A stretch of 7,963 nt of DNA from Atopobiaceae bacterium (GCA_017510875.1 JAFWLX010000080.1:1-7963), one strand, 5' to 3'. Shown: positions 1 through 7,381, counted from the stretch's first letter. Notes: a model not told the origin generated them from the letters alone. Numbers and translations: made by a program.

Positions 1-1
1 G

Positions 2-661
2 TCCTATGACAGCGGATCTTTTGGTGATGCGTGCATCGCGTGGCATAAAGAGGGTGACTTCAATCATATTGACAACTACGTGCGTGTTCTTTCTGAGTCC
101 TGTGTGGACGCCCACAACGAGCCCGATGACGAGGCAAAACTTGTTGTGGACGAGTTTTGTGAGGACGTGGTTTCCTATATAACCAGTCAGATGCCAGAGG
201 CATTGCATGCTCATACGCTTCGAACGTGGTGCATAGACACGGACATCAAAAGCATCTGTAAACAGGACGTAAGGGGAGCGCCACGAGAGAAGATGTTGGC
301 GTTGTATGGTGTGCTGGCAACGCATAAAGACCGTTACAAGGCAGTGATAGAGGTTCTTGACTCTGGAGCCCTGGCAAGGTGGGAGACGCAATTAAAGGCA
401 ATTCCTGACGAGGAGCGCAAAGAGCGAAACCGTAGGATTAAGGAAGAGCACGAGGCATTGAGCCAATCCATTGACGACGCCATCAACCGCAATATTGCTA
501 CCGGAAAGGTGTTCACGTCATACGACATAGCCACACAGACGGGCTCGTCTGCCCAACATGCAAGCACGCGCATACGAAGCTTTGTGCGCAAGGGCAGCCT
601 TGAGGCCATACCAGGAGACTATCCACGCAAGTACAAGGTGGCGGAAGCCGTGCCAGCCTAA
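2..661 (+). CDS. Partial gene of unknown function, possible C-terminal winged helix (5' end outside window)
   Basis: The reading frame is open from base 2 to the TAA at 659-661, giving 219 visible residues. A GTG at 80 is the first possible start inside the window, but no ribosome binding site precedes it and the frame stays open upstream, so the true start is probably outside. I do not recognise the family. The protein is hydrophilic, with no signal peptide or membrane segment, so it is probably cytoplasmic. The middle is helical and charged, with an E/R/K-rich stretch around the ERKERNRR motif. The last 50 or so residues (FTSYDIATQTG, then STRIRSFVRKGSLE, then YPRKYKV) have the helix-turn-helix plus basic wing pattern of a winged-helix DNA-binding domain. 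That is an inference from pattern only. It converges with the HelD-like gene, and its stop codon lies within the A-run next to the 666-754 inverted repeat. Confidence 0.7.
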   Translation, partial: SYDSGSFGDACIAWHKEGDFNHIDNYVRVLSESCVDAHNEPDDEAKLVVDEFCEDVVSYITSQMPEALHAHTLRTWCIDTDIKSICKQDVRGAPREKMLALYGVLATHKDRYKAVIEVLDSGALARWETQLKAIPDEERKERNRRIKEEHEALSQSIDDAINRNIATGKVFTSYDIATQTGSSAQHASTRIRSFVRKGSLEAIPGDYPRKYKVAEAVPA

Positions 662-754
662 AAAAGGGACAGTAGGGGGCAGCCTCTTTCTGTTCCTTCG
701 CATGGGTCGCCGCTTCGCTCTTTGGAACAGAAAGGGGCTGCCCCCTACTGTCCC
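660..754 (-). terminator. Probable intrinsic terminator of the HelD-like gene
   Basis: Read on the minus strand, the 31-bp stem at 754-666 is followed directly by six T residues (the A-run at 660-665), the layout of a Rho-independent terminator. It begins 23 nt past the stop codon of the HelD-like gene. The stem is longer and the loop larger (27 nt) than in a typical terminator, so it may be a mobile palindrome put to this use. On the plus strand the right arm is followed by AAACCGG with no T-run, so termination of the left gene by the same hairpin is less likely. The T-run overlaps the complement of the left gene's TAA stop. Confidence 0.55.
666..754. repeat. Long inverted repeat with palindromic arms (REP/BIME-like)
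   Basis: Two 31-nt arms, 666-696 and 724-754, are reverse complements at 30 of 31 positions. The single difference (T685 against G735) would be a G-U pair in plus-strand RNA. They flank a 27-nt spacer. Each arm is also an imperfect palindrome: GGGACAG and CTGTTCC form an outer stem, and a GGGG/CCCC core (GGGGGCAGCCCC when read from the right arm) forms an inner one. A GTAG tetranucleotide sits just before the inner stem. Two inverted REP units around a short spacer is the arrangement of BIMEs moved by RAYT (TnpA-REP) transposases, whose REPs carry a conserved 5' GTAG or GGAG. Membership in that class is inferred. No transposase gene is in the window. Confidence 0.75.
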
Positions 755-777
755 AAACCGGCCAAGCCGCGCGGCGA

Positions 778-2895
778 TTACCGTGGCATATCCTCGTGAC
801 CGGATAGCAGCGGAGTCATCTTGCCTTGCGAGACTATGGTCACCTTATGCATGGCCCTGCTGATGGCGGTGTACAGGCGCCGACGCGAGAGCTGGGTTGC
901 AGGGTACACCTCGTGCTGGGCGTCGGGGATGATCACATGGTCAAACTCAAGGCCCTTGGCCAGGGGCAGGTCTATGAGCACCACGCCGTCCTTGGGCAGC
1001 GTCTCGTCCTTACCCAACATGTGCACGGTATCGCCCAGCTGCTTGCGCAGCCATTTTGCCCTGCTCTTGTCAGCGGCTATCACTGCGGTAAGACCGTCTG
1101 TCTGGGCAGCTTGCTCAACAAGCTTGCGCAGGGTCTCAAGGTATTCGTCCGTGTCCAAGACCTCGAGAAAGGAGGGCTTGATACCTGCGGTTCTCACAGA
1201 AGAGAGGCTAATGGTGCTGGAGTCATCCATAAGCGACACAAACAGGTCGGTAATCTCGGGAGAGGAGCGATAGCTGGTGAGTAGCGAGAGCTGCTCAACG
1301 CTGCCATGGGTCTCCTCAAACACCTGCCGTATTTGTTCAAAGGTGGCCGTGCCCTCACGAATGGCCTGGTTCTCGTCGCCCAATAGCAGAAAGTGCGCAC
1401 GCGAGAAGTAGCGCGCAAGAACCATAAGCTGGGTCTGGGTGTAATCCTGCACCTCGTCGATCATGACGTAGCGAGCATCTTTTGCGCCATGTCCGCTTAC
1501 AAGCAGGTTAAGGTAGAGCCACTCGGCGGCAGAGATGCCCTGCGTGCCAAGGATGCGCATGCCCAGACGGTCAAGCCTTAGCCATGCAAGCTGCTCGATG
1601 TTGTCGTGCGCGCCTGCGTAGAGGTGCTCTACATACTTGCGGGCAAACGACTCCACCTCGTCTTCGGTGTTAGAGGTAATGGTCTCGCCAAAGATCTCGA
1701 GCTGCACGTCCAGGTCAAGCGCAAGCATCTCCTCTTGTATGGTGTCGCTGCGCGACAGCTGGGTGAGCTTTCGGTCTAGGCGGCTATGGAGCTCGTCGCA
1801 TACCAGTGCTGCAAAACGTGGGCCAACAGGAAACTTGGCAAACTTTGCCGCCGCGCTAGCCACCTGAGACTGCTTGAGCAGCACCATGTTGCCCACGCGT
1901 ATCTCGCGCAGATCGTCGCTCTCAAGGGGGCGCTGGGGCAGCTGCTCTTGCAAAATGCGTAGGTTGTTGGGGTTGCCTTCTGCACCAGAGCCGCGCTCGG
2001 AGAGACCAAGGTGCGCAAGAAAGCCCTGCCACGTAAAGGTTTGCGGGTTAGACTCGCCCAAAGAGGGGAGGACGGTGTCAATGTAACGCTCAAACACACT
2101 GTTGGGAGTAAACAAATACACCTGGTTTGGTCTTAGCGCATCACGCTGCTGATAGAACAAGAAGGCTATGCGCTGCAGCAGCACAGAGGTCTTGCCGCTA
2201 CCGGCAATGCCTGCCACCAGCATCACGGGCACATCCTCGTGGCGAACGATGGCGTTCTGCTCTTTTTGGATGGTGGCGGTGATAGCCTGCAGCTTTTCTG
2301 AGTGGTGCTGCTTAAGTGCGCGCAGAAGCAGCGAATCTTCAATGGCAACGGTGGTGTCAAAGTACATGCGCAGCACGTCCTGCGCAATGTCAAACTGTCG
2401 CCGTAGCTCAAGGTTGACGGTACGGGTCTTGCCGTTTACCTGATAAGAGGTGGGACCCATCTCTTGGTTGTAATAGGTCTCGGCAATGGGGCTGCGCCAG
2501 TCAACAATAAGCGGCCTGCGATTCTGGTCGGTTACACCGGCCGCGCCTATGTAAACGTCCTGCGCAGGACGGTTGGGCCTCAGCTGCAGGCGTACCTTGG
2601 CAAAGTAGGGCTGCATGAGCAGCAAAAGCACACGACGCAGCTTGTCAACGTTGAAGTCATGAACCTGGTTGTACGTATCGATAACGCCGTTGAGCGTCTC
2701 TATGGCCGCGAGGGTCTCCATGGTCTCGTCTGCGCCAACAAAGTCGGGCCTAATCTCTTCGCTCATGGCAATCAGGTCTTGCGCTATGCCCTGCTGGCCC
2801 GCCTCAAGCTCCTCAACGAGCGAGTCGCGCATGGCAAGTAGCTGAGCGTATATACCTGTGAGGTGCTCCTGCTCCTCTTCAAAGGTTTGATCCAT
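778..2895 (-). CDS. helD: HelD-like SF1 (UvrD/Rep-type) ATPase, RNA polymerase recycling factor
   Basis: The 705-residue protein has the superfamily 1 motifs in order: Walker A GIAGSGKT (229-236), motif II DEVQD (480-484), motif III GDENQ (506-510), SYRSSPEITDL (541-551), KGLEFDHVI (647-655) and the arginine-finger motif RRLYTAISRA (672-681). An acidic helical N-terminus (about 1-100) followed by VDWRSPIAETYY (131-142) is typical of HelD rather than of DNA-repair UvrD. HelD proteins bind RNA polymerase, insert a coiled coil into its secondary channel and use ATP to clear stalled or drug-bound enzyme; actinobacterial HelR gives rifampicin tolerance. The length is slightly short against about 770 residues for Bacillus HelD. 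The ATG at 2895 is supported by CAGGAT upstream. The surface-protein gene ends 82 bp upstream in the same direction, so a shared transcript is possible. A lone CATAAT at 2951-2956 (minus strand) has no clear -35 partner. No key ATPase motif is missing. Assignment to HelD is firm by motif; the exact HelD class is not. Confidence 0.85.
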   Translation of the reverse strand: MDQTFEEEQEHLTGIYAQLLAMRDSLVEELEAGQQGIAQDLIAMSEEIRPDFVGADETMETLAAIETLNGVIDTYNQVHDFNVDKLRRVLLLLMQPYFAKVRLQLRPNRPAQDVYIGAAGVTDQNRRPLIVDWRSPIAETYYNQEMGPTSYQVNGKTRTVNLELRRQFDIAQDVLRMYFDTTVAIEDSLLLRALKQHHSEKLQAITATIQKEQNAIVRHEDVPVMLVAGIAGSGKTSVLLQRIAFLFYQQRDALRPNQVYLFTPNSVFERYIDTVLPSLGESNPQTFTWQGFLAHLGLSERGSGAEGNPNNLRILQEQLPQRPLESDDLREIRVGNMVLLKQSQVASAAAKFAKFPVGPRFAALVCDELHSRLDRKLTQLSRSDTIQEEMLALDLDVQLEIFGETITSNTEDEVESFARKYVEHLYAGAHDNIEQLAWLRLDRLGMRILGTQGISAAEWLYLNLLVSGHGAKDARYVMIDEVQDYTQTQLMVLARYFSRAHFLLLGDENQAIREGTATFEQIRQVFEETHGSVEQLSLLTSYRSSPEITDLFVSLMDDSSTISLSSVRTAGIKPSFLEVLDTDEYLETLRKLVEQAAQTDGLTAVIAADKSRAKWLRKQLGDTVHMLGKDETLPKDGVVLIDLPLAKGLEFDHVIIPDAQHEVYPATQLSRRRLYTAISRAMHKVTIVSQGKMTPLLSGHEDMPR

Positions 2896-2977
2896 AGAAA
2901 TCCTGCCGCCCTGTTGGTGTGGTGTGCGCCTTCACGCGCCGTGGCTTTCCATTATGACGGTATGATGGTCCCAACCG

Positions 2978-5900
2978 CTACTGTTTGGTCCATCTTTCTT
3001 GGTAGGGAAGGCCGCCCAGCGCAAAGGCTGCGATGGCAAGCAGGAGCAGCGCCCGTACCTCCACGGCATTCTCATCGCCGGTGTCGGGGAGGGATGCCTT
3101 GCGAGCTACCGTCTTGCCAGAATCCGGTTGGACTGGCACGGGGGTCGGCTCAGGCTCGCGCTCCGGTTCGGGTGTGGGTTCCGGTTCCACCTGCTCCTCC
3201 TGCTGACCTTCTTCACCCTCGCCCGCATCGACCGGCTCGAACCTCTGCACCAGCTCGTCATCGGCTGTCTCTATCTTCGAGGGATCGTCGGCGCCATTAA
3301 CCACAAGTGCCTCGCCGTCCAAGGCCATATGCAGCGTTACGTCAGAGCTGGTTATCACCTGGGTTCCAAATCCCACGCGGCACCGGATTACGGCTCCGTC
3401 ACAGGCCGTCGACAGCTCCCGTATCACGAGCGTGCTGGTTGTGGCGTTAAGTACGGCCTCTCCCTCTCCCGTCGACACCTCGATGATTGAGTCGCCCATC
3501 CCATCGCCCAGCTCAAGCCACTCTTGGTGCTGGGGATCAAATTGCTGCCACATATACGAGATGCTGTCGGAGTGGTTTTCGCCCGCTTGTATCCACTGCG
3601 CGCTTACCGAGAAGACGGCCGTGTCGCCTACAGCAAGCGTGTCCAGCTCCTGCGGGTTGTCGAGCAGCGCAATCTGCTCGTCTGCCTCCAGCGTCCTTAG
3701 CGTCAGCGTGGGGCTGGGGATTGAGGTGGCGCTTGGCACAAACGAGGTGCCGTTTTGCGTGCCGCGTGCGGCCACCACAACCATCTGGTAATCCGTTGTA
3801 GGCGAGAGGCCTTCCACCGTATAGAAGATACGCTCGTCAGTATCTTCTGGTGCGGCCAGCGTGTGCCATGTTGCCACCTTTCCGTCAATACCCAGCAGCC
3901 CAACCCGGTAGAAGCACAAGGTGCCCGTCTCGTCCTCGCCAAAGTTGGCTGCCGTCCACGAGAGCGTTGCTGTGGTGTCGGTCACGCTCTCTACACGCGC
4001 GTCGCCCACCACGCCCACCAAGGGCCTCTTGACGCCCATGACCTCATCGACCTCGTAGCCCACAAGGTACACGTCATCAAGCTTGCGTGCCAGCTTGGCG
4101 CTGCCTTTCTCGTCGCTTGCGTACTGGATCTTGTTGGTGATGAGTTTCCAGCCAAATGCGTAGCGGCTGTCGTCTCCTACCACGCTCGTAATCTGGGGGA
4201 GGTTATCCACAGTGCCCGCAAACTCTAGGCCACTCGTGTCGACTTCCGCATGGGTGTAGCCCGCCTCGAAGTCAACAATCACGCCCAGCTTCACGCCGTT
4301 GCCAAAAAGCCCGGCTCCAAACCCCGTTGTCACGTTGACGTCAAGTGAGGGCGTAATGGCCCGCGTGTTCTCGTGCGACTCGGACGCCCCCTGCGTGATG
4401 TTAGCGCCGCCGTCACCGCCTGTCGACACGGTGGCTAGTTCGCCCGAGTCAAGGTAGCGCTCGCCAGCAAGCCCCCGACCAGTGGTATCGGGCGTTCCCA
4501 CGTAGGTCTCGGGCACGCCGGACATGCTTCCAATTACGCTCTCGTCAATGAGGGGAAGTGACTCGGTGTCTCCCGCAACACGGTTCCACGTATCTATCGA
4601 GACGACCGACGCCACTGGATCTTGCGCCACCGTCTGGATGTACTCGTCCCACGAGCCGGTCTCGGGGTTAAACACCTCGTAACGGTAGTAGGCCATGGGA
4701 ACCGTATAGACTACTACCTTATTGCCTTTGCCGCCCTGTGCCGTGTAGGTTACCGAGTGTCCTGTGGCATTGGTGACCTGCCAGTCGTATCCAATTCCTG
4801 CCTTAAGCGCCACGTCCAGCTGCGCGGCGGGACCGGTGTTCCACTCGGCGTTAAGGTGTCCGCCTCCGGCAAAGGCGATGTTGAAGCCGTTGCTCACGCT
4901 TTGAGAGCTGCTTTTGCCAAAAGAGGTGGCGCTTGCTGACAGGTAGTGGTAGCTGTCCTCAAGCTCTGCGAAGTACGGCGTGTCCTGCAGCACGGCCAGC
5001 ACCTGCGGTGCCGTGGGCAGCACGGTCTTGCCCACCAGGCGCATGCGCACGCTGTCGTTGTCGATGTCGGGCAGGCAGAGGCTCACGTATGTGCCAACTG
5101 TCTTGCCCATGCGCACGCTCTCGCACACAACGCCCTCTTGGCCGGTGGATACCTTGTTAGGAACGCCCTCGTCAAAGGTGAAGTGCGCCACATCCATCCA
5201 ATAGTAGTCGTCGCTGCTCCTAACGTCGCTGTCGCGCCGCACTCCCACAACCGCAAGGAAGCTGTCGTGCGCAAGGCCATCGTTGGCTACGTATCCGCTT
5301 ACCACGTCGCCAATCCACACGTGGTCTTTGGCCTTGTTGTCCATCATCTTGTTGTGCGACATACGATGGTACTGGTCGGTGTAGAGGCTCATGCTGCCCA
5401 CGGAGCTCATGGCAAGTCCCGTGCTTAGGTTAAAGGTGTACACCTCGCCACCTGCGAGGACATGATCGCTCTTGACCCCATCGCCCAGGCGCTCGAGTCG
5501 TGCCGTGCCCAGGGCAAGTGGCGCCATCACCGGCATGTAGCGCTTGGTCTTGCCGGCCTTCTTCGACGCGCTTTGGGCGATTGCCTTGGCATCTTTGCCC
5601 AGCTCATGGGTCTTGTAGTCGGAGACACGATACTCATTGGCCGCAGGGTCAAAGTACACGTAGCGATAGGCCATGCTTGACCACGACCCGTGCGGCTCTG
5701 CCGTTGCATCGTTGCTCTGCCAGCCTGCAATGACAAAGGCTCCCACCATGTACGAGTATGTTGCGGTGGGCAGCGAGAAGTTGCCGAAGGTCGTATTGGC
5801 CGAGACTACTGCCCGACCCTCACCGGCCCCACCTGAGGCATAGTCCGAGAGGTCGATGTTCTCTAACCCCTTGACTGAGGCAACGTTGCCTTCGTCCTCG

Positions 5901-7216
5901 TTCCAGTGGAAGATGTGGCACGTTGCCGCATCGGACGCCTTCTTGTGCGCGGTGGGTGCCGAGGTTGTAATGGCCACCTCATCGGTGCCGTCACGGTCTA
6001 GGTCGCCCGCCGCAATGGTAACCACCGGGGCCAGACGCGCCAGCTGCCAGCGCCAGTAGTTTGCACCCTTGTGGTTCCAGGGATCAGGATTGCGGTCCTT
6101 GAGCTCCTGTAACGTAAGATAGTTGTCTGCCGCCCCCGTGTCGAGATAAATGACGGAGTAGTTCCAGCTGTTCCCGTCGGTCGTGCGAAACTGATACACC
6201 ATGGCGTAGCGATGGCCATCACGGTCCTCGTAGGCGCCGGTATAGGCAAACAGCTCGTCGATGCCGTCGCCGTCTACGTCGGCCGCCTCTAGCTCGAAGT
6301 AGGCGTCGTATTCTTGCTGGTAGCCAAAGTCAACGTAGTTAAGCTCGTGGTAGCCGTCCGTGCTTAGAAACTGGCTTTCATGCAGCGTGGGCAGAAGCGA
6401 GGCAACCTCGGTGCGCGTGCCATCCTCGGCAACGGAATACACCATGACCTTGATTAGGCCGGTGTAGTACTCGCCGTTGCCTCGCCACTTTTGGGTCTTG
6501 TTGCGCCCGTATGCACGCAGCTCGGCGATGCAGTTGTCGCGGGCATCGGCCCCCTTGGTGAGGCTCAAGGGTACAGAGGTTGCGTACTTGCCGTCAAACT
6601 CGGCGTTGCTTACGGTCAGGACGCTCTCGGTGTTCCACGAGAGATACGAGCCCTTTGACCCGCCGTGGGTGCTGTCCAACGAGTCGCTGTTGATGCCATA
6701 CCAGCTGTAGGCCCCGTACAGCTGACCCATATCCGAGTGGGTCATCTCCTTAAGGTCTTGGTTGTGGGAGGGACCCAGCGCGTCAAGGTAGTTGCGCAGC
6801 GTGTACACATTCTTCTTGGTTCCATTGGCTGCCACGTAGACCTCGCGGCTGCTGATGACATTCGACGCGCGATTTTCGGGATACGGCGCTACCGTACCCT
6901 CAGGCAGCTCGGGGCTTATTGGAAGATTGAGCGCCTCGTAGTGGGTAGGCTGGATGTCAGATGAGCTTTGGGCCTCTTCGAGCGTGATGTTGCCGTCGCC
7001 GTTGTAGTCGCCGTACTTGACCGCGTACGCCGTACGGGGAAGGGCAGCAAACGCAAGGAATACAAAAACAATGGTGGCCAGACGACGCAACAGGTGCAAT
7101 TGGCTGCGTGAACCCTGGAAGTGTTGCTCCTGATAACTCGCGCCTTGGTGGCTTTTTGAGCAAAAAGGCATATGGAACAACCCTCTCTCTGACGGCAAAG
7201 TGCGCGTAGCATGCAT
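2978..7216 (-). CDS. Large LPXTG-anchored multidomain surface protein
   Basis: The 1412-residue protein is predicted to be secreted and linked to peptidoglycan by a sortase. In order: signal peptide ending near TAYA/V (about 42-65); one EF-hand/dockerin-like loop DYNGDGNITLEE (70-81); aspartate loops DVDGDGIDE (313-321) and DLDRDGTDE (405-413) typical of FG-GAP/VCBS propeller blades, with weaker candidates near 637 and 717; two glycine-rich beta regions (about 755-870 and 940-1065) that I cannot name; an Fn3-like domain (about 1064-1176, with TTATLSW and LSPTTDYQMVV); an Ig-like domain (about 1180-1298, with YMWQQF and VIRCRVGF); a Pro/Glu-rich spacer (about 1335-1365); LPDTG (1376-1380), a hydrophobic stretch and the tail YQERWTKQ. 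This points to adhesion or ligand binding; the ligand is unknown. AAGGA lies 4 nt before the ATG at 7216. An alternative ATG at 7171 (M16) follows GAGAGAGGG and leaves a 50-residue leader. The gene is divergent from the EF-hand gene, and I found no convincing promoter on this strand. No sortase gene is in view. Confidence 0.88.
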   Translation of the reverse strand: MHATRTLPSERGLFHMPFCSKSHQGASYQEQHFQGSRSQLHLLRRLATIVFVFLAFAALPRTAYAVKYGDYNGDGNITLEEAQSSSDIQPTHYEALNLPISPELPEGTVAPYPENRASNVISSREVYVAANGTKKNVYTLRNYLDALGPSHNQDLKEMTHSDMGQLYGAYSWYGINSDSLDSTHGGSKGSYLSWNTESVLTVSNAEFDGKYATSVPLSLTKGADARDNCIAELRAYGRNKTQKWRGNGEYYTGLIKVMVYSVAEDGTRTEVASLLPTLHESQFLSTDGYHELNYVDFGYQQEYDAYFELEAADVDGDGIDELFAYTGAYEDRDGHRYAMVYQFRTTDGNSWNYSVIYLDTGAADNYLTLQELKDRNPDPWNHKGANYWRWQLARLAPVVTIAAGDLDRDGTDEVAITTSAPTAHKKASDAATCHIFHWNEDEGNVASVKGLENIDLSDYASGGAGEGRAVVSANTTFGNFSLPTATYSYMVGAFVIAGWQSNDATAEPHGSWSSMAYRYVYFDPAANEYRVSDYKTHELGKDAKAIAQSASKKAGKTKRYMPVMAPLALGTARLERLGDGVKSDHVLAGGEVYTFNLSTGLAMSSVGSMSLYTDQYHRMSHNKMMDNKAKDHVWIGDVVSGYVANDGLAHDSFLAVVGVRRDSDVRSSDDYYWMDVAHFTFDEGVPNKVSTGQEGVVCESVRMGKTVGTYVSLCLPDIDNDSVRMRLVGKTVLPTAPQVLAVLQDTPYFAELEDSYHYLSASATSFGKSSSQSVSNGFNIAFAGGGHLNAEWNTGPAAQLDVALKAGIGYDWQVTNATGHSVTYTAQGGKGNKVVVYTVPMAYYRYEVFNPETGSWDEYIQTVAQDPVASVVSIDTWNRVAGDTESLPLIDESVIGSMSGVPETYVGTPDTTGRGLAGERYLDSGELATVSTGGDGGANITQGASESHENTRAITPSLDVNVTTGFGAGLFGNGVKLGVIVDFEAGYTHAEVDTSGLEFAGTVDNLPQITSVVGDDSRYAFGWKLITNKIQYASDEKGSAKLARKLDDVYLVGYEVDEVMGVKRPLVGVVGDARVESVTDTTATLSWTAANFGEDETGTLCFYRVGLLGIDGKVATWHTLAAPEDTDERIFYTVEGLSPTTDYQMVVVAARGTQNGTSFVPSATSIPSPTLTLRTLEADEQIALLDNPQELDTLAVGDTAVFSVSAQWIQAGENHSDSISYMWQQFDPQHQEWLELGDGMGDSIIEVSTGEGEAVLNATTSTLVIRELSTACDGAVIRCRVGFGTQVITSSDVTLHMALDGEALVVNGADDPSKIETADDELVQRFEPVDAGEGEEGQQEEQVEPEPTPEPEREPEPTPVPVQPDSGKTVARKASLPDTGDENAVEVRALLLLAIAAFALGGLPYQERWTKQ
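2981..3091 (-). other. LPDTG sortase sorting signal
   Basis: The LPDTG pentapeptide (residues 1376-1380) is followed by DENAVEVR, the hydrophobic stretch ALLLLAIAAFALGGL and a short tail containing R and K. This is the standard three-part cell-wall sorting signal, cleaved between T and G by a class A-type sortase. The sortase must be encoded elsewhere. Confidence 0.9.
3128..3187 (-). repeat. Degenerate Pro/Glu/Thr tandem repeat coding the wall-spanning spacer
   Basis: Residues 1344-1363 are a run of EP, TP and REPEP units, for example EPEPTPEPEREPEP, encoded by degenerate 6-nt steps. Such proline-rich stretches commonly carry LPXTG proteins through peptidoglycan. The repeat number may vary between strains. 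Confidence 0.75.
5978..6280 (-). repeat. FG-GAP-like aspartate-loop repeats within the surface protein
   Basis: DVDGDGIDELFAYTG (313-327) and DLDRDGTDEVAITTS (405-419) align at D-x-D-x-D-G-x-D-E followed by an alternating hydrophobic strand. This is the calcium-binding loop of FG-GAP/VCBS blades in integrin-alpha-type beta-propellers. Their spacing of 92 residues exceeds a standard blade, so the blades carry insertions, or others are too diverged to see by eye. Confidence 0.65.
6974..7009 (-). other. EF-hand/dockerin-like calcium loop in the surface protein
   Basis: Residues 70-81, DYNGDGNITLEE, have ligands at loop positions 1 (D), 3 (N), 5 (D), 9 (T) and 12 (E), with glycine at 6 and isoleucine at 8. 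This is a canonical EF-hand loop. It sits four residues after the predicted signal cleavage site, so it would be at the extreme N-terminus of the mature protein. I see no second loop close enough to complete a two-repeat dockerin. Confidence 0.75.
7022..7216 (-). other. Signal peptide-coding region of the surface protein
   Basis: Residues 1-65 contain a basic segment (HLLRR, about 41-45), a hydrophobic core (ATIVFVFLAFAAL, 47-59) and a helix-breaking proline before TAYA, a good AXA signal peptidase I site. The 41-residue stretch before the core is unusually long if translation starts at 7216 and shorter if it starts at M16. Confidence 0.8.
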
Positions 7217-7297
7217 TGCGTCCTTAGTGTAGCGGTGATGTGCAAAAAGTGCTGCCTACATAGCGGAACACTTTCCCCACGAATGTGTTTCGCTTAC

Positions 7298-7326
7298 TTG
7301 TGCGATGCCAGACAAGCACGTAGGAT
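7298..7326 (+). promoter_or_regulatory. Candidate promoter of the EF-hand gene
   Basis: TTGTGC (7298-7303) and TAGGAT (7321-7326) are separated by exactly 17 nt, a correct sigma-70-type spacing. Both hexamers are weak matches. A small inverted repeat, CTTGT...ACAAG, with a 10-nt gap spans the -35 and spacer and could be an operator, though it is short enough to be chance. A start near 7333 would leave a leader of about 45 nt. Confidence 0.3.
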
Positions 7327-7359
7327 GGTGTAGATGTCACGCAAGGGGCGTGGCGCTGG

Positions 7360-7381
7360 CCTCTTGAGAGGAGTACATATG
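7360..7381 (+). promoter_or_regulatory. Strong ribosome binding site inside a small hairpin
   Basis: AGAGGAG at 7367-7373 ends 5 nt before the ATG at 7379 and fixes that start. CCTC (7360-7363) and GAGG (7368-7371) flank TTGA, so part of the Shine-Dalgarno could pair in a 4-bp stem. The stem is too weak for strong control on its own. Confidence 0.6.

Noticed and set aside
766..775. A perfect 10-bp palindrome GCCGCGCGGC between the HelD-like stop and the hairpin
   Set aside because: It has no loop and no T-run, and palindromes of this length are common by chance in G+C-rich sequence.
558..863. A plus-strand 101-codon frame and a minus-strand 61-codon frame crossing the inverted repeat
   Set aside because: They overlap the ends of two better supported genes, run through the hairpin and have no convincing start signals.
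2949..2968. An imperfect 20-nt palindrome (14 of 20 positions symmetric) upstream of the HelD-like gene, overlapping a CATAAT
   Set aside because: The symmetry is weak, the CATAAT has no -35 partner at 16-18 nt, and such a match is expected by chance. It is not enough to call an operator or promoter.
2464..3490. Plus-strand open frames of 125-163 codons over the HelD-like and surface-protein genes
   Set aside because: They are antisense shadows caused by codon bias. They show no recognisable domains and overlap frames with clear motifs.
7217..7378. A promoter for the surface protein on the minus strand
   Set aside because: I checked several TATGTA- and TACACT-like hexamers; none has a fitting -35 at a normal distance. 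A promoter is probably here, but I cannot place it.
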